Shown: in pieces, positions 50,680 to 58,523 of the stretch
Layout: each line of letters begins with the position of its first letter
Numbering within the stretch: position 1 is the stretch's first letter
From: Caryophanales bacterium UBA4278
GTDB taxonomy: Bacteria > Bacillota_I > Bacilli_A > RFN20 > CAG-826
Direction: 5' to 3'
Assembly: GCA_002395065.1 (NCBI GenBank)
Contig: DGVS01000005.1
Span: 62,001 to 126,000, forward strand
DNA length: 64,000 nt
The notes under the pieces: generated by a model
Told to the model about the DNA's origin: nothing
The model's input: the letters and a program-made list of their open reading frames with translations, nothing else
The model's database searches: none
Made by a program: the position numbers and the translations under genes

Positions 50680-51915
50680 TTATCGAACTTTTAATTTTAC
50701 AATCTTTCCTTTATAATCATCAGAGAAATCACCATCTAATTTAATATAATTAGACGTGAATCCAGACATTAATCCGCTTTGTTTATTTCTCTCTTCGAGA
50801 ATGACTTCCATTTCTTGATTAAGGAAACGATTCTTGAAGTCCAATTGTAACTGCTTCGACAAGTTTAATAAAACTTGGACTCGTTGCTGTTTGATACGTG
50901 GATCTATTTGTCCATCCATTTTTGATGCATCTGTTCCTGGGCGAGCACTAAATGGGAAAACATGAACTTCGGCGAAATTAACTCTTTTAATAAAGTCCAC
51001 CGTTTCTTGGAACTCTTCATCACTTTCTTGCGGGAAGCCAACAATTACATCAGTTGTGATCGCAATGTCTGGACAAACCTCTCTCAGTTTATTGACTTTA
51101 TTTATAAAGTCTTCCGTGCGATACTTACGTCTCATGCGTTTCAAAACAGATGATGATCCACTTTGGAGGGGCATATGTAAATGATGAGCAAGATTTGGAT
51201 ATTTAAGGAATAACGAAATTAGTTTTTCATCAATTTCACTTTCTTCAATTGAAGAAATTCTTAATCGATATAATCCAGGAAGATTAAGGAGTTCTTCAAC
51301 TAAATCAGAAAACGAGCATTCCTTGTTGTCGATTCCATAGTGAGCAGTATGAATTCCTGTTAAAACAAATTCGAGATATCCTCTTGATATCAAAGATTTG
51401 ATTTCATCAATAATTTCTTGTTTTGGCCTAGAGCGTGATACACCCCTGGTGTATGGGATTGTACAATATGAACAGAAATTATTGCATCCGTCTTCAATCT
51501 TAATGTAAGCTCGTGTGGCATCTGGAACAGCAAAACTTTCAAATGATTCATACGAAAAGTGTCTTGTATCCGGATCAATCTCAACAATTTTCTTTTTATT
51601 TTTTAAATAAGAATTAATTAAAGTTGCAACCTTAGAACGATTAGATGTTCCTAAAACAATGTCTGCACCACATTCCTTTAAAACATAGTCCGCATTATTC
51701 TGAGAATAACAACCCATGACAACTAAAATTGCTTCTGGATTTTTCTTTCTTTCGCGGCGGATAATCTGACGCGATTTTTGGTCTGCAACAGATGTAACCG
51801 AACAAGTATTTATCAATACGATATCCTTGTTAGGATATAAAGAAAAAAGTTGCTCTTTAATCGCGCTTGTTTCATAAGAGTTTACTTTGCAACCTAAAGA
51901 GATAACCTTAATCAT
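50680..51915 (-). CDS. mtaB: tRNA t6A37 methylthiotransferase MtaB
   Basis: A 411-residue radical-SAM methylthiotransferase converting t6A to ms2t6A in ANN-decoding tRNAs. The N-terminal cluster cysteines are in SLGCKVN near 8, NTCSVT near 37 and MGCYSQ near 68; the radical SAM motif CNNFCSYCTIPYTRG is near 144, and the TRAM-like C-terminus ends in basic residues. It shares a TAATG overlap with rsmE, the same order as in the Bacillus dnaK region. Confidence 0.95.
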   Translation of the reverse strand: MIKVISLGCKVNSYETSAIKEQLFSLYPNKDIVLINTCSVTSVADQKSRQIIRRERKKNPEAILVVMGCYSQNNADYVLKECGADIVLGTSNRSKVATLINSYLKNKKKIVEIDPDTRHFSYESFESFAVPDATRAYIKIEDGCNNFCSYCTIPYTRGVSRSRPKQEIIDEIKSLISRGYLEFVLTGIHTAHYGIDNKECSFSDLVEELLNLPGLYRLRISSIEESEIDEKLISLFLKYPNLAHHLHMPLQSGSSSVLKRMRRKYRTEDFINKVNKLREVCPDIAITTDVIVGFPQESDEEFQETVDFIKRVNFAEVHVFPFSARPGTDASKMDGQIDPRIKQQRVQVLLNLSKQLQLDFKNRFLNQEMEVILEERNKQSGLMSGFTSNYIKLDGDFSDDYKGKIVKLKVR

Positions 51916-52634
51916 TATTTTCTTTCTAAATGAGCTGCTAAAACAGATAAGGCATAAAATGATGCAGTTTCTGCGCGCAGAATTCTTCGACCGAGAGATA
52001 CGGTTTGATAACCATATTCCATAGCTTCGTTTACTTCGTCATCACTAAATCCACCCTCAGGACCGATTAGAATCGCCACTCTTTGACCAGATTTAATGGT
52101 TTTTACAGCGCTTAAGAAGGAGGAAGTGCTTCCTTGGCGTCCTTCATAAGCCATCAGTTTTACATCGGCTTTAATCTCTGGTAATTCATTCATGCGAATA
52201 ATGCGGTAAAGAAGTGGTAGACGCGTTCTTTTTGATTGCTCTGCTGCTTCTTTGACGATTCTATTGAATCGTTCTAATTTGAAATCGCGATCTAAATTAC
52301 GAATTTTAGCAATTGAACGTTCGCTTTGTAAAAGAACGATTTCTTCAACTCCAAGTTCGGTTGCTTTTTGTATAACTAAATCAAGTTTGTCGCCTTTTAA
52401 AAGAGAGGCAATTAGAACAACATCGTTTTTGAGTTCGTTATTTTCCTTAATTTGGGCAGTTGCACTTATTCTAAGTGGCTTAACCGATGAAACTGTACAT
52501 AGGAAGAGTTTTCCTTCGCAGACAACCTCAACTTGGTCGCCAGTGCGAACTCTCATAACTTTGACAAGATGAAATTGATCACCTTCATCTAAAATGACTT
52601 GTTTATCGATAATTCGGCCAAAATAACGTTGCAT
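51915..52634 (-). CDS. rsmE: 16S rRNA (uracil1498-N3)-methyltransferase
   Basis: A 239-residue SPOUT methyltransferase. The N-terminal PUA-like part begins Q-R-Y-F-G near residue 2 and includes H-L-V-K-V-M-R-V-R near 24. The SPOUT knot has ILIGPEGGFSDDEV near 190 and VSLGRRILRAETA near 212. It methylates U1498 in the ribosomal decoding region. Coupled by overlaps with the zinc-ribbon/TM2 gene upstream and mtaB downstream. Confidence 0.95.
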   Translation of the reverse strand: MQRYFGRIIDKQVILDEGDQFHLVKVMRVRTGDQVEVVCEGKLFLCTVSSVKPLRISATAQIKENNELKNDVVLIASLLKGDKLDLVIQKATELGVEEIVLLQSERSIAKIRNLDRDFKLERFNRIVKEAAEQSKRTRLPLLYRIIRMNELPEIKADVKLMAYEGRQGSTSSFLSAVKTIKSGQRVAILIGPEGGFSDDEVNEAMEYGYQTVSLGRRILRAETASFYALSVLAAHLERK

Positions 52635-53071
52635 TATTTCAAAAACTCCCCTCTTCCATCTTTGACAGTTGGACTAGTCAGAATATAAACACCCTTGAAA
52701 ATATAGTAAATTTCGAGGACAAAATACGGAATTAAAAAGCCGAGTGCATTGTGTAAGGCAAAGAAGAATAAAATTGATCCAAAACCGCCAATTGCAATTA
52801 ATGTAATTGCTAACTCAATTAAAGCGTGTTTATAGCGATAGATGTAGAATTCTTCTACTCCAAGGATTCCTAGCAAGATAGCAAAGATTCCAGCCGCTTT
52901 CTTAGAACGTGGTTTAAGGTGTTGGTTTTTTAATTCAACAGGATCGAACACTTTTGTGATATCGATTGTCGAATCATCAATACCTTCGAGTGGCTTTTTA
53001 CCACCACAAAATGGACAAATTTCTTTGTCGAGTCGAGAGATTGATTCGTGACAATAACGACATTTCGGCAT
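52634..53071 (-). CDS. Zinc-ribbon plus TM2-domain membrane protein
   Basis: A 145-residue protein. It begins with a zinc ribbon (CRYCH near residue 4 and CPFCGG near 19) followed by a ~45-residue linker. Two or three hydrophobic segments follow with the TM2 signature G-x-L-G-V-E-E-F-Y-I-Y-x-Y near residue 80. The start at 53071 places the first cysteine pair at the N-terminus; the longer open frame is not zinc-ribbon-like. An extended -10 (TGCTATACT) lies 13 bases upstream, leaving a leader of ~7 bases and no ribosome-binding site. Function unknown. Coupled to rsmE. Confidence 0.8.
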   Translation of the reverse strand: MPKCRYCHESISRLDKEICPFCGGKKPLEGIDDSTIDITKVFDPVELKNQHLKPRSKKAAGIFAILLGILGVEEFYIYRYKHALIELAITLIAIGGFGSILFFFALHNALGFLIPYFVLEIYYIFKGVYILTSPTVKDGRGEFLK

Positions 53072-53084
53072 AAATACGTGTAAA

Positions 53085-53093
53085 AGTATAGCA
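53085..53093 (-). promoter_or_regulatory. Extended -10 promoter of the zinc-ribbon/TM2-rsmE-mtaB operon
   Basis: TGCTATACT on the - strand, 13 bases before the ATG. Very short leader. Confidence 0.6.
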
Positions 53094-53105
53094 CATGTAG
53101 GCAAA

Positions 53106-53133
53106 GAAAAAACGACCAATCATGATCGTTTTT
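53106..53133 (-). terminator. Terminator after the nucleoside deaminase gene
   Basis: On the - strand AAAAACGATC pairs with GGTCGTTTTT (one wobble) around ATGATT, with a T tail. It is A/T-flanked on both sides. Confidence 0.85.
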
Positions 53134-53146
53134 ACTTTTTTATTGA

Positions 53147-53599
53147 TTAGTAATTTGTTTTGTCTTCGATTGCGGCGTATTCAGCATAGAGCTTTAAGCA
53201 AGCCTTACGATCAAGTTCGATGACCATTTCATCGAGGTGACCTTGCATCTCGTAGAAGACTTTATCTCTAAATCCGATACCTTCGGTATCAACAATGTTA
53301 CAACCATAGTAGACTTTCTTAATGTTAGCCCAGAGAATAGCCGCCATACACATTGGACAAGGTTCACCTGTTGTATAAAGTTCGCATCCACTTAAGTCAA
53401 ATGTGCCTAGCTTCTTACAGGCTTTATGGATGGCCATCATTTCTCCATGGCAGGTCGGATCATTGTTTTTAACAACTTGGTTGTGTCCTTTTCCGACAAC
53501 TTCACCATCTTTGACAATGACCGCACCAAAAGGACCGCCGTGACCAGCACGAATTCCTTTTCGAGCTTCATTGATTGCCATTCTCATGTATTTGTTCAT
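53147..53599 (-). CDS. Guanine deaminase-like nucleoside deaminase
   Basis: A 150-residue zinc deaminase of the CDA fold with GGPFGAVIVKDGEVVG near 24, the zinc/catalytic motif CHGEMMAI near 53 and PCPMCMAAILWA near 82. The G-F-R-D-K near 115 and the short C-terminus ending in Tyr resemble Bacillus GuaD more than tRNA adenosine deaminase TadA; distinguishing them needs a phylogeny. The start at 53599 follows GAGGT. An extended -10 lies 19 bases upstream. Confidence 0.82.
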   Translation of the reverse strand: MNKYMRMAINEARKGIRAGHGGPFGAVIVKDGEVVGKGHNQVVKNNDPTCHGEMMAIHKACKKLGTFDLSGCELYTTGEPCPMCMAAILWANIKKVYYGCNIVDTEGIGFRDKVFYEMQGHLDEMVIELDRKACLKLYAEYAAIEDKTNY

Positions 53600-53617
53600 A
53601 TCAATACCTCGCAAAAT

Positions 53618-53626
53618 ATTATAACA
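53618..53626 (-). promoter_or_regulatory. Extended -10 promoter of the deaminase gene
   Basis: TGTTATAAT on the - strand, followed by a ~12-base leader with GAGG. Confidence 0.6.
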
Positions 53627-53690
53627 TAAATTTTGCTTTTTCTCATTAACGATTTAATTACTCTGTAATTATAGATTTGTAAAAGTTAAC

Positions 53691-53714
53691 AAAAAAAGAG
53701 GGAATAACCCTCTT
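53691..53714 (-). terminator. Terminator of the dnaK operon after dnaJ
   Basis: On the - strand AAGAGGG pairs perfectly with CCCTCTT around TTATT, followed by seven Ts. Confidence 0.92.
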
Positions 53715-53716
53715 AA

Positions 53717-54856
53717 TTAAGCGTGAAAAGCTTTCTTAAACTTTGTAAAAATGGATTCGCTTGGTGATTCTTCTTTCTGGAATTCGTTAAGCAGTTCTTT
53801 TTGCTTTTTACTTAGTTTTGTTGGTGTTTTTACGATCATGTGTAGATATTGATCACCTGGTGTTCCTTTACGCATATCTTTGATACCGCGTCCTTTTAAA
53901 CGAAGAATTTGGTTTGGCTGGGTTCCTGCTGGAACTTCTACTTCTACTTCTCCATAAACAGTTGGAACATCAATCTTTTTGCCAAGCATCGCATCAACAA
54001 CCGAGATTGGAACATCAAGGTGAATATCGTTTCCATCACGTTTGAAGTATGGATGTGGCACAATAACGATCTCTAAATAGAGATCTCCATTTGGTCCACC
54101 ATTGAGTCCACGTTCACCTTTTTCACGAATACGGATTTGTTGTCCCTGGTTTATACCAGCTGGAATGTTCACTTCCATATTGCGTTTAATGTGGGTAAAT
54201 CCTTTTCCACCACAGTTTGGACATGGGTTAGAAATAATCTTGCCCGAACCATGACAATCTGGACAGACTTGTTGGGACTCCATCACACCAAAAAGTGTAC
54301 GTTGTTGGGTATTGATATAACCTTTTCCGCCACACTTCGAACAAGTATGGAAATCTTGTTCACTTTTAGCGCCAGTTCCGTGACAAGATGAACACTGTTC
54401 ATCATATTCTACTGGAATCGTCACTTTTCGACCAAGAATAGCGTCCATAAATTGGACGCGAATGCGTTGAAGAGTGTCTCCGCCACGTTGTGGCCCATAA
54501 CTTCTTTGTCTTCTTGAGGAACCACCACCAAAGAACGAACTAAAAATGTCACCTAAATCGACTCCGCCAAAACCTTGACTAGAGAATCCGGCACCACCAA
54601 ATGGGTTACCATAACCACCAGTCGATGCACCTTGTTCAAAGGCAGCACTACCAAATTGGTCATATGTTTGACGCTTTTGATCATCGTAAAGGATGTCATA
54701 AGCTTCTTGGACTTCTTTAAATTTTTGTTCCGCTCCTGGTTCTTTGTTTAAATCAGGATGGTATTTTTTGGCGAGTTTTCGATAAGCTGATTTAATCTCA
54801 TCCTTAGTAGCAGTTTTGCTGACTCCTAAGGTCGCATAATAATCTTTTGCAGCCAT
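53717..54856 (-). CDS. dnaJ: Chaperone DnaJ
   Basis: A 379-residue class A J-protein. The J domain has H-P-D near residue 34, followed by a Gly/Phe-rich stretch (~75-130). Four zinc repeats are CSSCHGTG, CSKCGGKG, CPDCHGSG and CPNCGGKG (~155-230), and the client-binding C-terminal domains follow. It stimulates DnaK ATPase and delivers clients. It is the last gene of the hrcA operon, separated from dnaK by an 81-base gap with a strong hairpin. Confidence 0.98.
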   Translation of the reverse strand: MAAKDYYATLGVSKTATKDEIKSAYRKLAKKYHPDLNKEPGAEQKFKEVQEAYDILYDDQKRQTYDQFGSAAFEQGASTGGYGNPFGGAGFSSQGFGGVDLGDIFSSFFGGGSSRRQRSYGPQRGGDTLQRIRVQFMDAILGRKVTIPVEYDEQCSSCHGTGAKSEQDFHTCSKCGGKGYINTQQRTLFGVMESQQVCPDCHGSGKIISNPCPNCGGKGFTHIKRNMEVNIPAGINQGQQIRIREKGERGLNGGPNGDLYLEIVIVPHPYFKRDGNDIHLDVPISVVDAMLGKKIDVPTVYGEVEVEVPAGTQPNQILRLKGRGIKDMRKGTPGDQYLHMIVKTPTKLSKKQKELLNEFQKEESPSESIFTKFKKAFHA

Positions 54857-54875
54857 AATCGTCCTTTCTAACCAA

Positions 54876-54907
54876 CAAAGCGCGGAGCAAGTTGCTCCAA
54901 CGCTTTG
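54876..54907 (-). other. Strong hairpin between dnaK and dnaJ
   Basis: On the - strand CAAAGCG, one T, TGGAGCAA pairs with TTGCTCC, G, CGCTTTG over nearly 16 base pairs. No T run follows, so it is unlikely to be an ordinary terminator. It may be an RNA-processing or stability element reducing dnaJ relative to dnaK. Confidence 0.7.
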
Positions 54908-54937
54908 CTAGAATATTTATTTCATAAATGAAATAGA

Positions 54938-56749
54938 TTAATTTTTATCGGTGCTATCAGCGTCAACAACATCGTCGGCAGTTTGGTTGCCTTCGCTTGA
55001 TTGTTGAGTTTGACCGCCCATTGGTGTTTGAGCCATCATTTCGGCAGCTTTTTCGAGCTCGGAAATTCTGTTACGTAATGTCTCCATATCGTTATTGTCT
55101 AACGCCGTCTTGAGTTCATCACGGAGTTTTTGAGTTTGTTCTTTTTGGGTCGCATCAATGGAGTCGCCTTTTTCTTGGAGAGCTTGATCGATGCTATTGA
55201 TGTATTGTTCCGCTTTGTTACGTAATTCGACTTCTTCTTTACGCTTATTATCGGCTTCAGCGTTTTCTTCCGCTTCGCGGACCATGCGGTCGATATCTTC
55301 TTTAGATAATCCGTTGGAACCGGAAATAGTGATTTCTTGTTCTTTTTGAGTATCTAAGTCTTTTGCTTGAACTTTCACGATACCGTTAACGTCGATTGAG
55401 AAAGTGACTTCAATACGTGGTTCACCTCGACGTGCTGGTTTAATACCAGTTAATTGGAAGTGACCAAGTAATTTGTTATCACGAGCGATTGGACGTTCAC
55501 CTTGGTAAACCATGATGTCAACAGCTGGTTGATTATCAGCAGCTGTGGAGAAGATTTGAGACTTTGTGGTTGGAATAGTTGTGTTACGGTTAATAAGTGG
55601 TGTCATGACTCCACCTAAGGTTTCAATACCTAAGGTAAGTGGGGTAACGTCGAGAAGGACGACATCTTTGATGTCTCCAGAGACAACACCACCTTGAATA
55701 GCGGCACCGATGGAGACTGCTTCATCTGGGTTAACAGAGAGGTTTGGAGTCTTTCCGGTGAGTTTCTTGACAAGTTCTTGGACGGCTGGCATACGAATTG
55801 ATCCACCGATTAAGAGAACTTGGTTAAGTTCGCTAGCACTCATGTGAGCATCACTTAATGCACGACGGACAGGTTCTTCTGTACGAGCAAGTAAGTGTTT
55901 AGTCATATCTTGGAATTTAGCTCTAGTTAAACGAGTTTCAAAGTTAACTGGGCCATTCTTTCCCATCGCGATGAATGGGAGAGAAATAATTGTTTCAAGT
56001 GAACTTGAAAGTTCAATCTTGGCCTTTTCAGCAGCATCTAAGAAACGTTGCTCAGCCATCTTATCAGTGATGTCTAAGCCAGTTTCAATCTTGATTTGGG
56101 CTTTAATCCAATCAGCGACGACTTTATCCCAGTCATCACCACCGAGTTTGTTATCACCAGCTGTGGAGATAACTTCGAATGTACCATCACCAATATCAAG
56201 GATGGAAACATCGAATGTACCACCACCTAAATCGTAGACCAAAATCTTTTCAGATTTTTCTTTATCTAGACCATAAGCAAGGGCGGCAGCAGTTGGTTCG
56301 TTAATAATACGAACAACTTCTAGACCAGCGATTTGGCCAGCGTCTTTCGTCGCTTGTCTTTGGGCATCGTTGAAGTAGGCTGGAACAGTAATAACAGCTT
56401 TTTCAATCTTGTGTCCGATATTTTCTTCCGCATATTTCTTCATGTAAGCAAGAATCTTCGCGGAGATTTCTTGTGGAGTGTAATCCTTCTTTGTCGCGTT
56501 AATGTGTACCTTTTCAGCAGTACCCATTTTACGTTTAATTGAAGAAACAGTGTCTGGGTTAGTAACAGTTTGACGTTTAGCGGCGTTACCAACGATTTCT
56601 TCACCGTTTGCTTTAAAAGCAACGACAGATGGTGTAGTCATCGTTCCTTCTGGATTTGGAATGACTTTCACTGATCCATCAGCTTGCAGATAACTCACAA
56701 CAGAGTTTGTGGTACCTAAGTCGATACCTAAGATAATTTCTTTTGCCAT
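54938..56749 (-). CDS. dnaK: Chaperone DnaK (Hsp70)
   Basis: A 603-residue Hsp70. The ATPase domain has GIDLGTTNSVVSYL near residue 7, NEPTAAALAYG near 147, DLGGGTFDVS near 173 and LIGGSIRMPAVQ near 313. The conserved linker D-V-V-L-L-D-V-T-P near 365 leads to the substrate-binding domain, and a Gln/Asp-rich tail follows. The ATPase domain lacks the ~24-residue insertion of Gram-negative DnaK, as in Firmicutes. It is in the HrcA/CIRCE-controlled operon. Confidence 0.98.
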   Translation of the reverse strand: MAKEIILGIDLGTTNSVVSYLQADGSVKVIPNPEGTMTTPSVVAFKANGEEIVGNAAKRQTVTNPDTVSSIKRKMGTAEKVHINATKKDYTPQEISAKILAYMKKYAEENIGHKIEKAVITVPAYFNDAQRQATKDAGQIAGLEVVRIINEPTAAALAYGLDKEKSEKILVYDLGGGTFDVSILDIGDGTFEVISTAGDNKLGGDDWDKVVADWIKAQIKIETGLDITDKMAEQRFLDAAEKAKIELSSSLETIISLPFIAMGKNGPVNFETRLTRAKFQDMTKHLLARTEEPVRRALSDAHMSASELNQVLLIGGSIRMPAVQELVKKLTGKTPNLSVNPDEAVSIGAAIQGGVVSGDIKDVVLLDVTPLTLGIETLGGVMTPLINRNTTIPTTKSQIFSTAADNQPAVDIMVYQGERPIARDNKLLGHFQLTGIKPARRGEPRIEVTFSIDVNGIVKVQAKDLDTQKEQEITISGSNGLSKEDIDRMVREAEENAEADNKRKEEVELRNKAEQYINSIDQALQEKGDSIDATQKEQTQKLRDELKTALDNNDMETLRNRISELEKAAEMMAQTPMGGQTQQSSEGNQTADDVVDADSTDKN

Positions 56750-56764
56750 AATTTGTTTCCTCCT

Positions 56765-57334
56765 TTAGGCGTCTAATTCTTTCGATTCTATTTGAGAATC
56801 GTTATTTTCTTCTTTTTTGTCTTCGTCTTTTTTATCTGTGGAGACGACCACAATTGCTGGTCGGATTAAGTGTTCATGGAGTTTATAACCTTTGAGGTTA
56901 ACTTGGAGCACTCGGTTTGGTTCACCTTCATCAAACTTTGTTTCTAAGGCTTGCATAACGGTTGGATCAAACTTGTCACCGACTTTTGGGGTAATTTCGC
57001 TTACGCCCTCTTGTTCAAGGACATTCACGAGGTTACGGTAGATAAACTGGAATCCGACGAGGAAGTTTTTCATTTCCTCGGATTTAACCTCCACACTTAG
57101 TGCGAGGTGGAATCCATCGAGGATTGGAAGGAGATTATCAACGAATCCTTCAGCGCGGTATTTAATCGCTTCGCGATGGTCTTTTTCGACATTCTTACGA
57201 AGGTTTTGCATATCCGCATAAGCTCGATAATATTCATTCTTCCAATGATCTAAGTCAGCTTGCAGCTTTTGGATTTCTTCGTGGTGCTTTTCCTTTTGGC
57301 TTTGCACCTTCTCTTGTTTCTTTTCTTCCTTCAC
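56765..57334 (-). CDS. grpE: Nucleotide exchange factor GrpE
   Basis: A 189-residue co-chaperone with a charged N-terminal coiled coil (Q-K-L-Q-A-D-L-D-H-W near residue 25), N-L-R-K-N near 45, L-L-P-I-L-D-G near 72 and the beta domain ending with V-L-Q-V-N-L-K-G-Y near 150. Start choice is uncertain. GTG at 57334 follows AAGGAAG at good spacing; a TTG at 57361 is also open. Either way the gene begins inside the 3' end of hrcA in a different frame, an overlap of 80 bases or more. Confidence 0.93.
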   Translation of the reverse strand: MKEEKKQEKVQSQKEKHHEEIQKLQADLDHWKNEYYRAYADMQNLRKNVEKDHREAIKYRAEGFVDNLLPILDGFHLALSVEVKSEEMKNFLVGFQFIYRNLVNVLEQEGVSEITPKVGDKFDPTVMQALETKFDEGEPNRVLQVNLKGYKLHEHLIRPAIVVVSTDKKDEDKKEENNDSQIESKELDA

Positions 57335-58370
57335 TATTTTCTTCCTTTCTCTCGTCTTCAACTTTTAGTTGTTTGTTGTAAGTTTTTTCTAACTCACGAA
57401 CGAGGTATTCCATCGAGGAGACGACTTTGTCGTAATCCATTCGTTTTGGACCAACGATTGCAATCGATCCTTCTTTTTGACCAGGGATTTTGACTTTCGC
57501 GGAGATAATGGAGACATCATCATCTTCCTTACTTTCTCCACCAATGTGGATGGAGATTTCATCATCGGTGTCTTCTTCTACTTCGCGGAAGATCTCTGGA
57601 GACTCGAATAAATCGAGAAGTTTTTTAATTTTACTGGCATCATTAGCGAACTCTGGTTGATCGAATAAGACATCTTTTCCATAAGCACTTAATCGATCTT
57701 TAGCGAAGCCTAGGAACGCTTCGAGCATTGTTTGATAAACCACATCATGGTCGATCACATAGTCGCTAAGTAATGGGCGAATCGCTTCCATCTTTGGAAC
57801 AAGATCACTAATGCGTGTACCTTGTAAGCGTTCATTTAATAATTTTACGCATGATTCAATGTCAGATAATTTGGTCTTTTCGTTAATAACGAAGGTTTTG
57901 TTTTCGACATAACCTTGATCAGTAACGAAGACGCATGTGGCACTAGTTTTGGAAAGAGGGATGATTTGGACAGAAACTAATTTTTCTTCATTCACATTTG
58001 GTCCAAGGACAATCGATGCCAGATTCGTCATTTGGGAGAGAATTTCACAACTCTCTTTAATCACATCATCAATTGATTGAACTTTTTGTTCGAGAATTGA
58101 TTGCATCTGGTATTTGAATTCATCCGAGACACTTCTTTCACGGAGGTTTTCAATGTAATATCGATATCCTTTACTAGAAGGAACGCGTCCGCTCGATGTG
58201 TGTGTCTTTTCAAGAAGACCATCTTGTTCAAGAGCGTTCATCTCATTACGGATTGTTGCGCTTGAATATTCAAGCCCATACTCTTCAATCAGCGTATGAC
58301 TTCCGACAGGTTGAGCAGTTTTGATGAAGTGTTCAACGATGAGCTTTAGGACTTTATCACGTCGATTCAT
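57255..58370 (-). CDS. hrcA: Heat-shock repressor HrcA
   Basis: A 371-residue repressor. The winged helix (SATIRNEMNALEQDGLLEKTH near residue 40) with S-S-G-R-V-P-S-x-x-G-Y-R near 62 is diagnostic, and the GAF-like domain follows. The start at 58370 follows a perfect AAGGAGG. The last ~40 residues are a very charged, Pro/Lys/Arg-rich tail not normally present in HrcA; it overlaps grpE out of frame and ends with TGA. HrcA binds the two CIRCE elements upstream, aided by GroEL. Confidence 0.95.
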   Translation of the reverse strand: MNRRDKVLKLIVEHFIKTAQPVGSHTLIEEYGLEYSSATIRNEMNALEQDGLLEKTHTSSGRVPSSKGYRYYIENLRERSVSDEFKYQMQSILEQKVQSIDDVIKESCEILSQMTNLASIVLGPNVNEEKLVSVQIIPLSKTSATCVFVTDQGYVENKTFVINEKTKLSDIESCVKLLNERLQGTRISDLVPKMEAIRPLLSDYVIDHDVVYQTMLEAFLGFAKDRLSAYGKDVLFDQPEFANDASKIKKLLDLFESPEIFREVEEDTDDEISIHIGGESKEDDDVSIISAKVKIPGQKEGSIAIVGPKRMDYDKVVSSMEYLVRELEKTYNKQLKVEDERKEENSEGRKETREGAKPKGKAPRRNPKAAS

Positions 58371-58383
58371 TTTAACCTCCTTT

Positions 58384-58410
58384 TTGGCACTCTCATTCCT
58401 CAAGTGCTAA
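58384..58410. promoter_or_regulatory. CIRCE operator (proximal)
   Basis: On the - strand TTAGCACTT, nine bases, GAGTGCCAA: near-perfect CIRCE inverted repeat (consensus TTAGCACTC-N9-GAGTGCTAA), just upstream of the hrcA ribosome-binding site. Confidence 0.95.
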
Positions 58411-58414
58411 CAAC

Positions 58415-58442
58415 ATTATATTTGGATTTTTGGCACTGTCAA
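58415..58442 (-). promoter_or_regulatory. Sigma-A promoter of the hrcA-grpE-dnaK-dnaJ operon
   Basis: TTGACA, a 16-base spacer and TATAAT on the - strand. The -35 lies inside the distal CIRCE and the proximal CIRCE lies just downstream of the -10, so the promoter is sandwiched by two operators. Confidence 0.93.
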
Positions 58443-58456
58443 CACTTAAGTGCTAA
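58430..58456. promoter_or_regulatory. CIRCE operator (distal)
   Basis: On the - strand TTAGCACTT, nine bases, CAGTGCCAA: a second CIRCE with one more mismatch than the proximal copy. It contains the -35 hexamer of the operon promoter. Confidence 0.92.
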
Positions 58457-58468
58457 AATTTGTTAAAA

Positions 58469-58501
58469 AATAAAAAAATTACCATTTATGGTAATAATTT
58501 T
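58469..58501 (-). terminator. Terminator after hemW
   Basis: On the - strand ATTACCA pairs perfectly with TGGTAAT around TAAA, followed by a run of Ts. It lies between hemW and the hrcA promoter. Confidence 0.85.
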
Positions 58502-58523
58502 TTGAAAAGTTAGTGATTATGTC

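Noticed and set aside
53634..53690. Small RNA or tRNA gene in the gap between dnaJ and the deaminase gene
   Set aside because: Only AT-rich sequence upstream of the deaminase promoter is visible; there is no cloverleaf, terminator or conserved motif.
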